From contig JABYQR010000109.1 of the NCBI GenBank assembly GCA_022592445.1, positions 1 through 64,000 of the forward strand: 64,000 nucleotides of DNA, read 5' to 3'. The stretch comes from Cytidiella melzeri (Eukaryota; Basidiomycota; Agaricomycetes; Polyporales; Irpicaceae). Within the stretch, counting starts at the first letter, position 1. The number at the start of each line of letters is the position of its first letter. The notes under the pieces were generated by a model that searched no databases, was not told where the DNA came from, and saw nothing but the letters and a program-made list of their open reading frames with translations. A program made the position numbers and the translations under genes. Positions 1 to 11,420 of the stretch are shown here, one piece after another.

Positions 1-620
1 CAAATGACAGAGTTAATATGGTATGATACTAAGTTACATGCAGTAACTCACCTAGTAGTGCAAATGACAGAGAGGTCAAGATGCAGAGCTAGGGAGGGTA
101 AGGTCTACTATATATACTGTGGCTGGGTGGTCTGTGCGCAAGTTTCCACACTAGGGACTGGAGTAACTGTGGGGCTGGAGTAACAATACAACAATAAGGA
201 ACCAGGGTAACTGTCAAGGAACTGAGTAACTGTCAAGGACCAGGGTACGTAGAACAATAGAGCTAGAACAATAGAACAATAGAACAATAGAATAGGAACA
301 ATAGAACGAAAGAAACTGGGGGGATTCCTGGGGAATCCCTAACAATAGACAAAAAGACAAAAGACAATAAGAACTGGGGGAATCCCTGGGGAATCCCTAA
401 CAATGGAAGTGGAACAATAGAACAATAGCCTAGGTTGATCTGGAACCGCTCCAGATTGATTTTTTGGGTCTGGACTATTGATAAATAAGGCAGGATGACA
501 CGTGACCCGTGTTAGGGTTAGGTCCGGTAACACTCCCAGCCAGAAAATAAGCACTCTAGATAGGCGCCTAAGGTTGTAAACTTGTGACAATGTTGGATAA
601 ATCCGGTCTCTGTTGGACTA
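1..620. repeat. Simple-repeat flank left of the LTR element
   Basis: No gene is visible. The stretch begins with two copies of CAAATGACAGAG 60 bp apart. Positions about 240-430 carry at least ten copies of an AACAATAG-like motif, and a block containing GGGGAATCCCTAACAAT occurs twice (about 330-350 and 390-410). TATATATACTG near 110 could be a core promoter of an older LTR, but I cannot find both ends of one. Two adjacent TTAGGG units near 511-520 are probably chance. Confidence 0.5.
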
Positions 621-625
621 TCCAT
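621..625. repeat. Target site duplication, left copy
   Basis: TCCAT directly before the 5' LTR; the matching copy is 8905-8909. Five base pairs is the usual Ty3/gypsy duplication length. Confidence 0.9.
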
Positions 626-691
626 TGTCACAGATTTTCAATGTTTCTACAAGACTTGCCTTACCAGGCAACGGTATTATTGGGAATATTG

Positions 692-790
692 AAGCGCTTG
701 TCAAGCGCTTATCCAGCGCTCATCCGGCGTCTATTTAGGCGCTTATCTGGCGCTTATCAGGCGCTTATCAGGCGCCTATTCCGGCGCTTA
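692..790 (+). repeat. GGCGCTTATC-type tandem repeats in the 5' LTR
   Basis: About nine degenerate 9-12 bp units built on GCGCTTATC, alternating with CAGCGC and GGCGTCTAT variants. The same run is in the 3' LTR at about 8271-8370. It lies upstream of the TATA box, in U3, where copies of a short motif often bind a regulator; that role is inferred. Confidence 0.7.
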
Positions 791-1171
791 TTCTCAGTGC
801 CTATCAATTGATGCGCTGATGCGCCTCCTGTCTCTGATGCGCTCCTTTCCTTATCTGTGTATCACATGATAGAACTCTCTGGAACCTTGTGGAACTTGCT
901 GGAACTATGATGTCATAGTATAGAACATTCCATTAGATGATGTCATAGTTCATAGAACCTTCTGGAAAAGTCTAGCCTTGTCTTAGAACAAGCTAGAACA
1001 AGTCTAGCCTTGGAGCTGGGTCATGGGGTCAGGTCATGGGGACAATTGCTATTGGTTGATTATTGAAGTGGCACCACTAGGGCATAGGGCATGCTTAGTA
1101 AGGTAGATTACTTCGCTTCTCATGTAGGTATTAGGGGTCTTAGGGTAGTACCTGGGGTCCTCCCCTTCATG

Positions 1172-1179
1172 TATATATA
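1172..1179 (+). promoter_or_regulatory. TATA box of the 5' LTR promoter
   Basis: TATATATA, matched exactly by 8735-8742 in the 3' LTR. It is the only clear TATA motif in the LTR and lies about 450-550 bp into it, as expected for U3/R. Confidence 0.7.
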
Positions 1180-1920
1180 GAGGCACTCCTGAGGGCATAT
1201 CCCCTCAGTCTTATCCACTCTGTTGATCAAGGACTACTTCGTACTCCCAGTACACACTCTCACCCACACTCTACTCTCTATCTCACTATCTCCCCCTCAA
1301 GTTTATTAACTATCTGGTGAGTAGTAACCTTAACTGTTACATTTGGATAAGACTGCCCCTACTCCCTCACGTCTTTGGACGTGCTGGAGGTTTCTTTCCC
1401 CTTTCTTCTAGGTCTTGTGCCTGTGCGTGGGCCCCTTACAAATCCTCTAGAAATAGAGGTAGCCGGACCATAGGCTCTAAGTGGTAGTCGTGTCTAGGCC
1501 ATGCCTTGATGCGCACAACTTGAATCACCCTCTCGCCCGACGCTCCTAGAGCTGATCAGAGCAGGGGTTGGCATTATGCCAACATGATGAAAGTGTGCCT
1601 CCCCACAGGCGATAGTGGAGTCTGGTGTCAGACAGCTCGTTATAAGAGCTAGACAACAGGACTTGAAGCCCATGAGTGCCTAGGCACGAAGACGGGTAAC
1701 TTGTTCTGGCCGGACTTAGGGTCAGTGTAATACTGATCCGCCAACCATATGCCGCATGGGTGGAACCATGACGGAGATCCTTACACCACCGGACCTGGAG
1801 AGAGAGTCCAGGCCGACGCCGGCACTACCCCACGCACACACAGGACCTCTCCTTTATGGAGATTTGTTCCGCACATCACTGAGCTGTCAAGCTCATCACA
1901 CATTGTCACACACAGTCACC

Positions 1921-2700
1921 ATGCCCATCTCCCGCTTCATCGCTGCTAAGTCTGGTCGCAAGACCCCTTACTCCATCCCCGTCCGCAATGAAGTCACCGG
2001 ACTTCAGGAACGCCTCACTGTCTCCAAGGAGACACTCAACAAGTTCAAGGACGCTGGCAAGCCTCGCCGGCTCAAGTACCCCGACAACAAGCCCCTCATT
2101 AAGAGGATCAACCTCGAGGAGCAAGCTCGTACAACTATTGAGCACGAAGAGCACCAAGCTTGTATGAGCAAGGTCTCTAGTCTCATGTCCCAGCTTAGCC
2201 TTCTCGATCGTATTGAGAAGCAAGAGAAGAAGGAAGCTGAAAAGCTTTCTCTTCTCCAACGTATCGAGGAGCGCAACCAACGCGGTTACATTCCCACTCC
2301 CAATCCGCTCCCCGCCTCTCTCCACTTCCTTAAAACGAAGCTCATGCTTCGTCAACAGGAATTCGAACCAATGGTCAGGGCAGCTTGCCAACGGCTTGAG
2401 CCTGTGCTCAAGAAGTTGGATGCATCTTTCGCGAGTGGTGGGCAATCTTCTAGCCACCAGCTCAACACTCGTCGAGAAAAAGCACAGCTGCTGATCGGTC
2501 GTGTCTTCATGATCGAACAATGGTTCAAGGAGAATCACACGGATAAGATGTCGAATAGGGAATGGAGAATGCTGAAAAAGGACTTAGAAAGTTTAGGTAG
2601 AATAAGTTTTGTGGATATTCATCGGAGATTGGGGTATATCTTAGAGCTACTAGAAGGGCTGTTCGACATGAACGCCTTTGTATATGCGGAAACAGAATAA
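1921..2700 (+). CDS. Extra retroelement ORF upstream of gag, unknown function
   Basis: An intact 259-codon frame from ATG 1921 (starts MPISRF) lies between the 5' LTR and gag. The frame is open upstream to 1756, but ATG 1921 is the most plausible start because the sequence before it looks like leader. The product is highly basic and probably mostly helical, with a charged coiled-coil-like stretch near residues 60-115 rich in E, K, R and L. I see no zinc knuckle, protease, RT or chromodomain motif, and I do not recognise the family. It has no stop or frameshift although gag and pol nearby are broken. It may be a captured host segment or a lineage-specific accessory protein. Confidence 0.6.
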   Translation: MPISRFIAAKSGRKTPYSIPVRNEVTGLQERLTVSKETLNKFKDAGKPRRLKYPDNKPLIKRINLEEQARTTIEHEEHQACMSKVSSLMSQLSLLDRIEKQEKKEAEKLSLLQRIEERNQRGYIPTPNPLPASLHFLKTKLMLRQQEFEPMVRAACQRLEPVLKKLDASFASGGQSSSHQLNTRREKAQLLIGRVFMIEQWFKENHTDKMSNREWRMLKKDLESLGRISFVDIHRRLGYILELLEGLFDMNAFVYAETE

Positions 2701-2870
2701 AATGTATTGGCTGACAAGCCTCATTTTACTTGGTGACAACTTCCTGAAAAGGATTTAATGTGTGAAAACAACTCTGACAAGAGTTCAATGTGTGAAAAGT
2801 GGTGTTTCTCTTCTTCTTATACTAGAAATAGTATTTCGCTTATCCTTTGCTAACTAAGAAATTAGAAGCA

Positions 2871-4186
2871 ATGGCCTCTCAATCTAACGCCGGATCCAAT
2901 GCTGCCGCCGCCGCCAACCTCACCCACTCTGTTCCTTTCGGGAAAATCACTCCCATCGTCTATAACCCTTCGGTTGAAAACTTCGAGCAGCAATATTCCA
3001 CGGCCTCAATATAGCCCAAAGGGCTTTCACCCGCACTGTTGAGGGAGAAGCAACAACTGCTATCGTTCATAATATGATGAATCAAATGGTTCTCATTTGG
3101 AACAATCAGTTGTCATTGCTGGAGGATAACCTCCAGCAATACGTCGATAAGGTCGCTCAAGACCTATACTCACAATGTGCTGCAGACACACAAGTCCAGC
3201 GAATGGACACTGACCTTGATATGGTCAAGACGACGATCACTAACGTGGTCAATCAGATCAACCAGCTTCCCTTGTCTCAAGGACAAGGAGGATCCTCGCG
3301 CCAGCCTAAGATTGGCGAACCCCCGGAATTCAACGGCACTGACGGCAAGGTCAAGTTCAACGAGTGGTTGAACAAGATCTCTCTGTGGCTTGTCCACGAG
3401 AACGTTGCGAATGACAGGCAACGTATTGCCGTCGCGATGAACCGGCTCTCAGGCGCAGCGGCTCAATACATGGAGCCGTGGATCAAGAAGCTCACGAAGG
3501 GTCAAACGATCGGAACGTGGGAAGAGTTCAAAAATGAGCTCAAGGTACAATACGGGCAACGGGACGACAAGGAAGGTGCTCGAAAGGAGCTCAATGCCTT
3601 GTTCAACAATACAGATCTGGCACACAAGAACTTCGTCAAGTACGCGGAACGTTTCCGTACACTTGGCAGGCTTTCTGGATACAAGGACGACTTGTTGATT
3701 CACAAGCTCAAGCACGTCATCGAGAAGGACATGAGGCTCGTCATGATCGGAAAAGATGAAAATCAAATTCCGACAACTTGGCCTCAGTTCCTTGACCTCT
3801 TGTTGGACATCCACAAGAAGGTATATCCAGAGAAAGCACAGGGCCAGATCTTTGCGAAGGAAAAGGATACGTCCACTCCCATGGAGGTGGACGCTGCGGA
3901 CAAAAAGAAGAAGAAGAACGAGAAGCAGAACAAGGGCAAAGGCAAGGAGGTGAACTCGACTGAAAAGTCGGAAAAGTTCTGCCACATCCATAAGTCGAAA
4001 GGACACAATACGGATGAGTGCAACCTCAACGGCCTGAAGAAGAAGCCCGATGAAAAGAAGAAGGAGGTGAAGAAGGATGGAAAGTCTTTGGCGCCGAAGA
4101 AGATTTGGGCAGCAGATGCCGAGGACTCTGGATCGGACAGCGAGGCCGAAGCCCCTAAGGCTTCGTCGTCAAAACAAAAAACGTAA
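2871..4186 (+). pseudogene. gag: gag, frameshifted
   Basis: The frame starts at ATG 2871 and runs as a typical Gag N-terminus, but reaches TAG about 3011. The downstream reading frame, open to TAA 4184-4186, has matching coding sequence from about 3002, so one small indel near 2998-3003 splits the gene. The 3' part has a capsid-like region (about 3300-3850), a lysine-rich stretch, then a zinc knuckle at about 3980-4022 with spacing C-x2-H-x4-H-x4-C, the CHHC variant of the usual CCHC. An A6 run just before the stop could allow slippage into the -1 frame, which stays open. Confidence 0.85.
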
Positions 4187-7100
4187 ATACCGCGCGCCTA
4201 GAGTTGGCGGCTCACATAGAGGAGGTTCCAACTGAAGATGATGAACCTTCGACTCCTCACCTGTCCCCTGACAAGGGTAAAGGGAAAAAGCTGACCAAGG
4301 GCAAGGATTTTTTCTGAAGCGTCATGTGACTCCCTGCAAACATGAACGCTTAGGCCCTGATACCCTCGATCTTTGTACCGTAGATACTGTCAAAAATGTA
4401 GCGCGTTTAAAGAATTCATTTTTTCTACCGGTTACAATTTGGGTATATGGAAAGAAAGTGCAGGTCGAAGCTCTGGTAGATTCAGGAGCCACAACCACGT
4501 TCATCAGTAAGTCAGTGGTTGAAAGTAACAATCTGGTAACAAATCAACTGGCATCACCGTTTAACGTCATCAACGTCGACGGTACTCCCAATAAAGATGG
4601 TCAAATCACTACTCAGTACGTGCATACCTAGAAATAGGTTCGCACAGAGCAAGACAACACATGCTCGTTACTGATCTCGGTAGTAAACAAATGATTATCA
4701 GGATGACCTTCTTACGCCGCCACAATCCGGAGTTAGATTGGGCAAATGGCGAGTGGAGATTTACCAGATGTCCTGAACTCTGTGCCCCAAGAGCTCGTAA
4801 AAACATCACTGTAACTCAAGAAGAGATTGATGAACTTGAGTTACCTAAGGGACGTTTGGTGTCAGACAACCTGGACGGAATAGGAAGTGTCGACCCGGAC
4901 AACCCTCACATCCACTGGATTGACTTAGACGATCCAGAAGACCAAGAAATAGCAGAAATAATCGCTGAACTTTCTGGAAAGGAAGATGAGGGATTTGAAG
5001 ACGGCTTTGACGAACAGGAGTCCGTCAATTGGAAGCCATTAGTACCAAAATATCTTTGGGAATTTGGTGACGTCTTTTCAAAGAAAAAATCAGAGTGCAT
5101 GCCGTTACGCAAACCGTACGATCACGCGATCGAATTTGAGGAAGGTGCCTCCCTTCCCAAAGCGGCTAAACTATACCCGCTGTCTTCAATGGAAAAGAAT
5201 TCTCTAGATCAATGGATCGAAGAGGAACTCCGAAAAGGTTACATCCGCAAATCAAAAAGTCCGATTGCAGCACCTGTGTTCTTCGTCAAGAAGAAAGATG
5301 GCTCGTTGCGCCTTGTGCAAGACTACCGAAAACTGAACGACATCACGGTGAAAAACCGGTACCCCATACCTCGCATCAACGATTTAATCAATTCGTTAAG
5401 CAAGGCTAAGGTCTTCTCAAAGATTGATCTTAGATGGGGATACAATAACGTTCGCATCCAAAAGGGTGACGAATGGAAGACGGCGTTCATCACACATCGT
5501 GGTCTTTTTGAAGCCAAGGTGATGTATTTCGGTTTCAGCAACGCACCTGCAACGTTCCAAGCCATGATGAATGAAATTCTGAGTGATTTGATCTTAGAAG
5601 GACATGTCATGGTGTATCTCGACGACATCCTCATCTTCACAGAAGACAAGAAGGAGAACCGTCACATCACACAGGAAGTGCTCAAGCGTCTACGCGAGAA
5701 CGATCTATTTGCCAAACCGGAAAAATGCTTTTTTGAAAAAGATCGCATTGAGTACCTAGGCATGATCATTTCTCACGGACACATCAAGATGGATCCAGCC
5801 AAACTCACCGGAGTTACTGAGTGGCAGCGACCTGAAAAGGTTAAGCAAGTCCAAGCCTTCTTAGGCTTTGCCAACTTCTATCGGCGTTTCATTAAGGACT
5901 TTGCTAAACATGCGAAACCGCTCACTATTCTGACAAAGAAGGACCAACCCTGGATCTGGAAAGATGCTCAGGAACATGCCTTCCAAAGTCTGAAACAGGC
6001 TTTTACGTCAGCACCCATTCTGAGGATACCAGATGACGAAAACCCTTTCCGTCTGGAAACAGACGCTAGTGACTTTGCACAAGGAGCGGTACTATCACAA
6101 CTGGACCCAGCTGACAAGCTGTGGCATCCAGTAGCCTTCTACTCTAAATCACTCAACGTCCATGAACGTAATTATGAGATATACGATAAACAGTTGTTGG
6201 CTATTATCTGCGCCCTGGAAGAGTATCGTCAACATCTGGAGGGACATCCGATTACCATAGAAACGGATCACCAAAACCTGACTTATTTCAGGAATGCCCA
6301 GAAGCTGACTCGGAGACAAGCGCGATGGGCATTATACCTCACGCGATTTAATTTCGTGCTCCGGCACAAACCCGGAAAGACCATGCTTACCGCAGATCCT
6401 CTGTCCAGGAGGCCAGATCATGAAAAGAAGGTAAATTCCGATAACGAGGACAAAATTCTCCTTAAACCCGAGTTTTTTGCCATCTCTGCTATCGAAAACT
6501 CTCATGACTCGCCTATCAACGACAATGAAATCCTAAGACGGGTCAAGGAAGCACTCATGAACGATGAAGTTACCAAGGACTATCAGCAGTTACTTAACTC
6601 TGGTCCTAGGGAGTTCAAGAAATCACTAGAGGAATGGAATTTTGAGAACGGATTACTCCTATACCGTGGAAAAGTCTACATCCCCAAAGATCAGAAATTA
6701 GATCTAAGACGCCAAATCATCCAGATGCATCACGATCTACCTTCTGCCGGACATCCTGGCAGATGGAAAATGTACGAACTGATCTCGAGAAATTACTGGT
6801 GGCCAGGTGACACATGTCAGCGGATGAAGACTCGTCCGCAACAGCCTTATGGACCACTCATCCCTAATCCGGTTCCGGCCGAACCATGGGATATCATGAC
6901 TGTCAATTTGATTACTCAGTTACCGGAGTCTGATGGCTTCAATGCTATCTGCGTAGTCGTAGACCGCCTTACTAAAAGGGCGCACTTCTTCCCTATCGTA
7001 AACGAGTTCTCGGCAAAAGATCTTGCAGCTCTACTCTATGAGAGAGTCTGGACCCTTCACGGGTTACCTTTGCAAATCATTTCCGACCGAGGTCCACAAT

Positions 7101-7969
7101 TTGCAGCAGATTTATTCCAGGAATGGTGTAAAATGCTAGGGATAGAATCTACAATGACTACTGCATATCATCCGCAGACTGATGGTCAAACTGAACGAGT
7201 TAATCAAACGCTCGAACAGTATCTGCGTTGTTACGTTGATTAACTACATGACGACTGGGCTAGACTGCTCAGCTCGGCTGAGTTCGCATACAACAATGCA
7301 GCGCACGAGGGAACTAAGCACTCGCCTTTCTACCTCAAATACGGCAGACACCCTAGAGCTGGTCCAACGCTCACTAAGGACCTGAAAAGGTCTGACATGA
7401 ATGACATCATGTGGAACCACTTGCAAGCTCAAGAGCATGCTAAAGCGGCGTTACAACTTGCGGCTGAATGCATGAAATGGTACTATGACAAGCATGTTCA
7501 GAAGGTCCCCTTCAACAAAGGCGATCAGGTCATGCTAGATCTGAGAGACTACCAAAAATCTGGACATAAGCTGTCAGCCAAGTACTATGGCCCATTCAAG
7601 ATTGCTGAAAAGCTCTCGCCGGTCACATTCAGACTGGAATGGCCTGAACGTTCACCAAGGATACATCCTGTATTCCATGCAAGCAAGTTAGTACCGTACA
7701 ATGAACCTGAATTCGAAGGCCAAAAGCTGGAGATGCCTCTGCCAGATATCATCGACAGAGAAGAAGAATACGAAGTCGAGAAGATCCTCAAGTCAAGACG
7801 TACAGGTCGTGCCAAAAAGCTTCAGTATTACATACGCTGGAAAGGCTACGGACCAAACGACGACACGTGGGAACCTGTAGAAAACATCACGCACGCTCAA
7901 GAAGCGATCAAGAAATTCTACGACAATCATCCCCGAGCTATTCGCTCAGCTACGATTTACTGTGTATAA
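4183..7969 (+). pseudogene. pol: pol: protease, RT, RNase H, integrase, chromodomain (broken)
   Basis: Protease is shown by DSGATTTFIS (about 4477-4506). RT has the YLDD catalytic box (about 5615-5626), RNase H the TDAS motif near 6060, and integrase two of its three acidic residues. A chromodomain with YIRWKGYG closes the protein (about 7760-7940). Lesions seen: a shift at the T run near 4310, a shift near 4622-4630 (protease tail continues in another frame), an in-frame TAA at 7241-7243, loss of about 15 codons in the integrase zinc finger near 6810, and Asp to Asn at the first integrase catalytic position (AAT near 6905). The two open pieces are 4661-7243 and 7244-7969, in the same frame. 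Confidence 0.93.
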
Positions 7970-8189
7970 GTCACAAACAACACACCAAGGATCATCCACG
8001 ATCCAATGACGCAACCGAGGAGGGTACGGACTAGACTACCATCAGCCAATGAGGTGTGAACCCCGTCAGGGGCGTCGGTAGAAGCCGCTAGAGTTACTCG
8101 GAATTGCTTAGGCACCCTCTTGACAATGGTGAAAAAGTGGACTCAATGACCAAGGTGTTCGTTCAAAACTCTTTGCACGGAATTCAAAG

Positions 8190-8205
8190 CAAGAAGGGGG
8201 GGTAA
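8190..8205 (+). promoter_or_regulatory. Polypurine tract
   Basis: AAGAAGGGGGGG followed by TAA and then the 3' LTR. This is the usual site for plus-strand priming of an LTR element. The region 7970-8189 between pol and the tract shows no gene. Confidence 0.8.
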
Positions 8206-8904
8206 TGTCACAGATTTTCAATGTTTCTACAAGACTTGCCTTACCAGGCAACGGTATTATTGGAAATATTTAAGCGCTTGTCAAGCGCTTATCCAGCGCT
8301 TATCAGGCGTCTATTTAGGCACTTATCCAGCGCTTATCTGGCGCTTATCAGGCGCCCATTCCGGCGCTTATTCTCAGTGCCTATCAATTGATGCGCTGAT
8401 GCGCTCCTTTCCTTATCTGTGTATCACATGATAGAACTCTCTGGAACCTTGTGGAACTTGCTGGAACTATGATGTCATAGTATAGAACATTCCATTAGAT
8501 GATGTCATAGTTCATAGAACCTTCTGGAAAAGTCTAGCCTTGTCTTAGAACAAGCTAGAACAAGTCTAGCCTTGGAGCTGGGTCATGGGGTCAGGTCATG
8601 GGGACAATTGCTATTGGTTGATTATTGAAGTGGCACCACTAGGGCATAGGGCATGCTTAGTAAGGTAGATTACTTCGCTTACTCATGTAGGTATTAGGGG
8701 TCTTAGGGTAGTACCTGGGGTCCTCCCCTTCATGTATATATAGAGGCACTCCTGAGGGCATATCCCCTCAGTCTTATCCACTCTGTTGAACCAGGACTAC
8801 TCAGTACCCACCAGTACTTCGCTCACCACCACTCTTACTCTCTATCTCACCACATTCCCCTCAAGTTAACCAACTTATCTGGTGAGTGTAGCATTACTGT
8901 TACA
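8206..8904 (+). repeat. 3' LTR
   Basis: 699 bp, same ends as the 5' LTR and nearly identical over the first about 600 bp. The terminal about 110 bp differ at many positions from the 5' copy. Confidence 0.95.
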
Positions 8905-8909
8905 TCCAT
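8905..8909. repeat. Target site duplication, right copy
   Basis: TCCAT directly after the 3' LTR, matching 621-625. Confidence 0.9.
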
Positions 8910-11420
8910 GTCATAAACTTCCTGCCGGTAGCAGCTGGACTATGTTATTTTGTTGTGAATAGCCTCTTTGATGAGTAATCTATAGTAGAATATTGGTTTG
9001 TCTTCACTGAAGCACACAATCATTCAGGAAAGGAGAAGGACTGTGCTGTATTATTTAAAGTGCAAAAACGGGTGTGAGTACAGAATTACAACAAGTTTGT
9101 GGAGTAGAGCATAGAGATAAAGGCTGTTTGATGTGCACCTTCTTTGTAATGGTGTTGGATTATGTTAAATAATCTAGATAGAATTTGGGTAAACTGCAGG
9201 AGCATGGTTACAAGTGATTATGTGACTGATAGCAAATTGAATAATCCATATAGCCTGAAATAGTTAATTGAACCAGTGACTTTGTTACCAAGAAGAACCT
9301 CAGTAAACAACTGACCATATCCTGAAGAATGAAGTAGGATTGTTCCAGTGCAGGCAACTGCTTTGATGTCCCCATAGATGTAACACGACTGTTCCCCATG
9401 GAAACAACTTTGTTACCAATGTGCCTGCATTACCCACCTTGATAAGCAGCTTTGTTACTGGTAACCACTTTTGTTCACAATGTGGCAGTGTTACCCACTT
9501 CCATAAGCATGTTTGTTACCAATTGCAGTTTTTGTTACCAATGTGTTCAAATCAATCACTTTCATAAGTACTTTGGTGACAGGTGACAACTTTCATCATC
9601 AACTTGGCCAGAGTACCTACTTTGACAGGTAAGTTTGTTCTTGGTAACAACCTTTGTCACTAATGAGCTTGCATTACTCACTTTTTTTTTAATTGTTTTT
9701 TAATTTTGCTGTTTACAACCTTTGTTACTTATGTGTTTGGATTTTTCACCTCCATAAGTAATGCTGTTACTGGCCATCACTCTCATTTGTAGAAGGAGAA
9801 GCAACTTCATCTTGTCTGTGTGTCCACTTTGCTTGATGAGAATGAAATTATCACTCTTAGTTGTAGATGCTCCCAAAGCTGAGTGTTTTATTATGCCCGT
9901 TAGTTTTGCATGGGTTCAATTCCCCTCACTGGTAAATAGTCCCTGCATCTAAGCGCTGTTTCTCCGTGTCGAAGTGCTGCAATTGCAGTGCTTCAACACC
10001 AGCTGCGGTAAGCGCGCAGCTGACCTTGAATCTGAGTCTGAGCACTGTTTTGCAGTAAACTGGCCATAACTCACTCAGTTTTGCCTCAAATTACAAAGTT
10101 CTGGAACCAAAATGGCCGCAGACCATAGAGCTATTGAATGGTGTAAATTTCATCCCCATTTGTGTTGATTTCTTGCAGTAAAAATTGAATACTGTTTCTT
10201 ATTGGAAAAAGTACCCACATAACAAGCTTTGAAGGCTAGTAACAAACTCAGTGCTTTCCCATCAATTGCATTCATTGTAGTAAGAACAAGAGTGTTCATC
10301 TTTGTATTCCCATCAATTCTTGTGGCATAGAACAACAGTGTGACATGTTGCAACAGCTCATAGTACTGGTGTGCACTGGAATAACTATTCATTCTTCAGG
10401 GACTGTAACATGTCCACACATTTCCTCCAGGTGTGCTATGCATATGGTTTCCAAAATTGTTTTGGACATGTTACAATTGTTGACAGGAATCATTTGCTAA
10501 AATTCACCATTATAGAGTGTCATAGTCATAATCTGAGCCTGCACAGGTCAGAAAATTATGTAAGTGTGATCATACATGAAAGTCATCACCAGTAGCAGAT
10601 CAACTTTCTTGAGTTGTTTATGATGATAATGCTAATAAACAATGGTGCTGGCAGAGATATTTTTACTCGGTCAAGTGCCTATTTTAGACAATACTGAATT
10701 ATCTCACTTGAAACAGTATAAGGCTTACTCATATATGTAAGCATCAAATCAAGTTGAGATCTGCCACTTGATCTCTCTCCTTTGTTGCATGGTTGGTGTA
10801 GTGTACACAACACAAGAATTTAAGGATTTTTTATTTGCTGCATGTTGGCCCTGCTACCACTTGTAGCTACTTTGACAAGTAATTATATTACTGGTAGCAG
10901 AAAATCAAACAAGTTACATAGCCTGAGATAGTTCTTTAGACAAGTGGATTTGTGACCAAGAAGACTGTACATTTGCTATTGCTACAACTTTGATAAGCAA
11001 ATTGATGTGGGATAGAGTAACCTGTATTACAATTGACAAGTTTGGCAGGCAAAGCAAGCATTCAAGAAAGGTAGTCAGCAATGGTTGCAAGGGGCTTTAT
11101 TCATCTCGTGCTTCTTATGTGTTGTGTTTACTCCTGATGCAACAGTTGATTGTAATGCTTAATGAAAACTCACTGCTGATGCAAGTCAGCAATAAAAATC
11201 TTACATGCTCAAAATGGAGGGGTTGAAAATGTTTTATTAGAATCAACTTCCAGAACATGTCAGATGTGTCCTGTTGATGTCTGAACTGCCTCATCCTCAT
11301 TGGAAATGGCACAGGCTGTATGTCAAAACGAGATTGTATCACTGATCATTGGAGATCAGATCTATGGACGATGTAGATTAGATATGTAGACAGATAGGTT
11401 CAGATAGTACATAGTGTTAA
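8910..11420. repeat. AT-rich degenerate repeat region with 61-bp TTTGTTACC units
   Basis: No gene is supported. Positions about 9340-9785 contain six or seven degenerate units of about 61 bp, each with TTTGTTACCAATGTG-like, TTACCCAC-like and ATAAGCA-like blocks. The segment about 8930-9310 recurs at about 12460-12850 (offset near 3.53 kb), and about 10020-10410 recurs at about 14795-15190, so the block has grown by segmental duplication. The LTR element inserted at its left edge. A run of T/A at 9680-9710 interrupts one unit. Confidence 0.7.

Larger units (their letters stand above)
626..1341 (+). repeat. 5' LTR
   Basis: 716 bp, TG...CA ends. TATATATA at 1172-1179 is the likely core promoter, with transcription expected shortly downstream. 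It differs from the 3' LTR by an 18-bp segment between GATGCGC repeats near 818-842 (absent from the 3' copy), a 1-bp indel, and a strongly diverged last about 110 bp. Positions 692-790 hold a run of degenerate GGCGCTTATC units. Confidence 0.95.
626..8904 (+). mobile_element. Ty3/gypsy chromovirus LTR retrotransposon, complete but inactive
   Basis: The element is bounded by LTRs at 626-1341 and 8206-8904, each starting TGTCACAG and ending TGTTACA. TCCAT immediately before (621-625) and after (8905-8909) is a 5-bp target site duplication, so both ends are original. The order is LTR, extra ORF, gag, protease, reverse transcriptase, RNase H, integrase, chromodomain, polypurine tract, LTR, the chromovirus order. 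Pol domain order and the C-terminal chromodomain place it in Ty3/gypsy. The coding part has several frameshifts, one internal stop, and damaged integrase residues, so this copy cannot transpose by itself. Confidence 0.95.

Noticed and set aside
508..522. Telomere repeat TTAGGG twice
   Set aside because: Only two units, far too few for a telomere or interstitial telomeric block.
1344..1360. Primer binding site TGGATAAGACTG just after the 5' LTR
   Set aside because: Starts with TGG two bases after the LTR as expected, but I cannot match the rest to a particular tRNA 3' end without a search, so it is not listed as a feature.
1906..2538. 210-codon minus-strand ORF
   Set aside because: It is antisense to the extra retroelement ORF, whose codons and protein composition are more natural; no motif on the minus strand.
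9880..9940. tRNA-like GGGTTCAATTCCCC (B-box)
   Set aside because: No matching A-box or acceptor stem upstream; the sequence lies in degenerate repeats.
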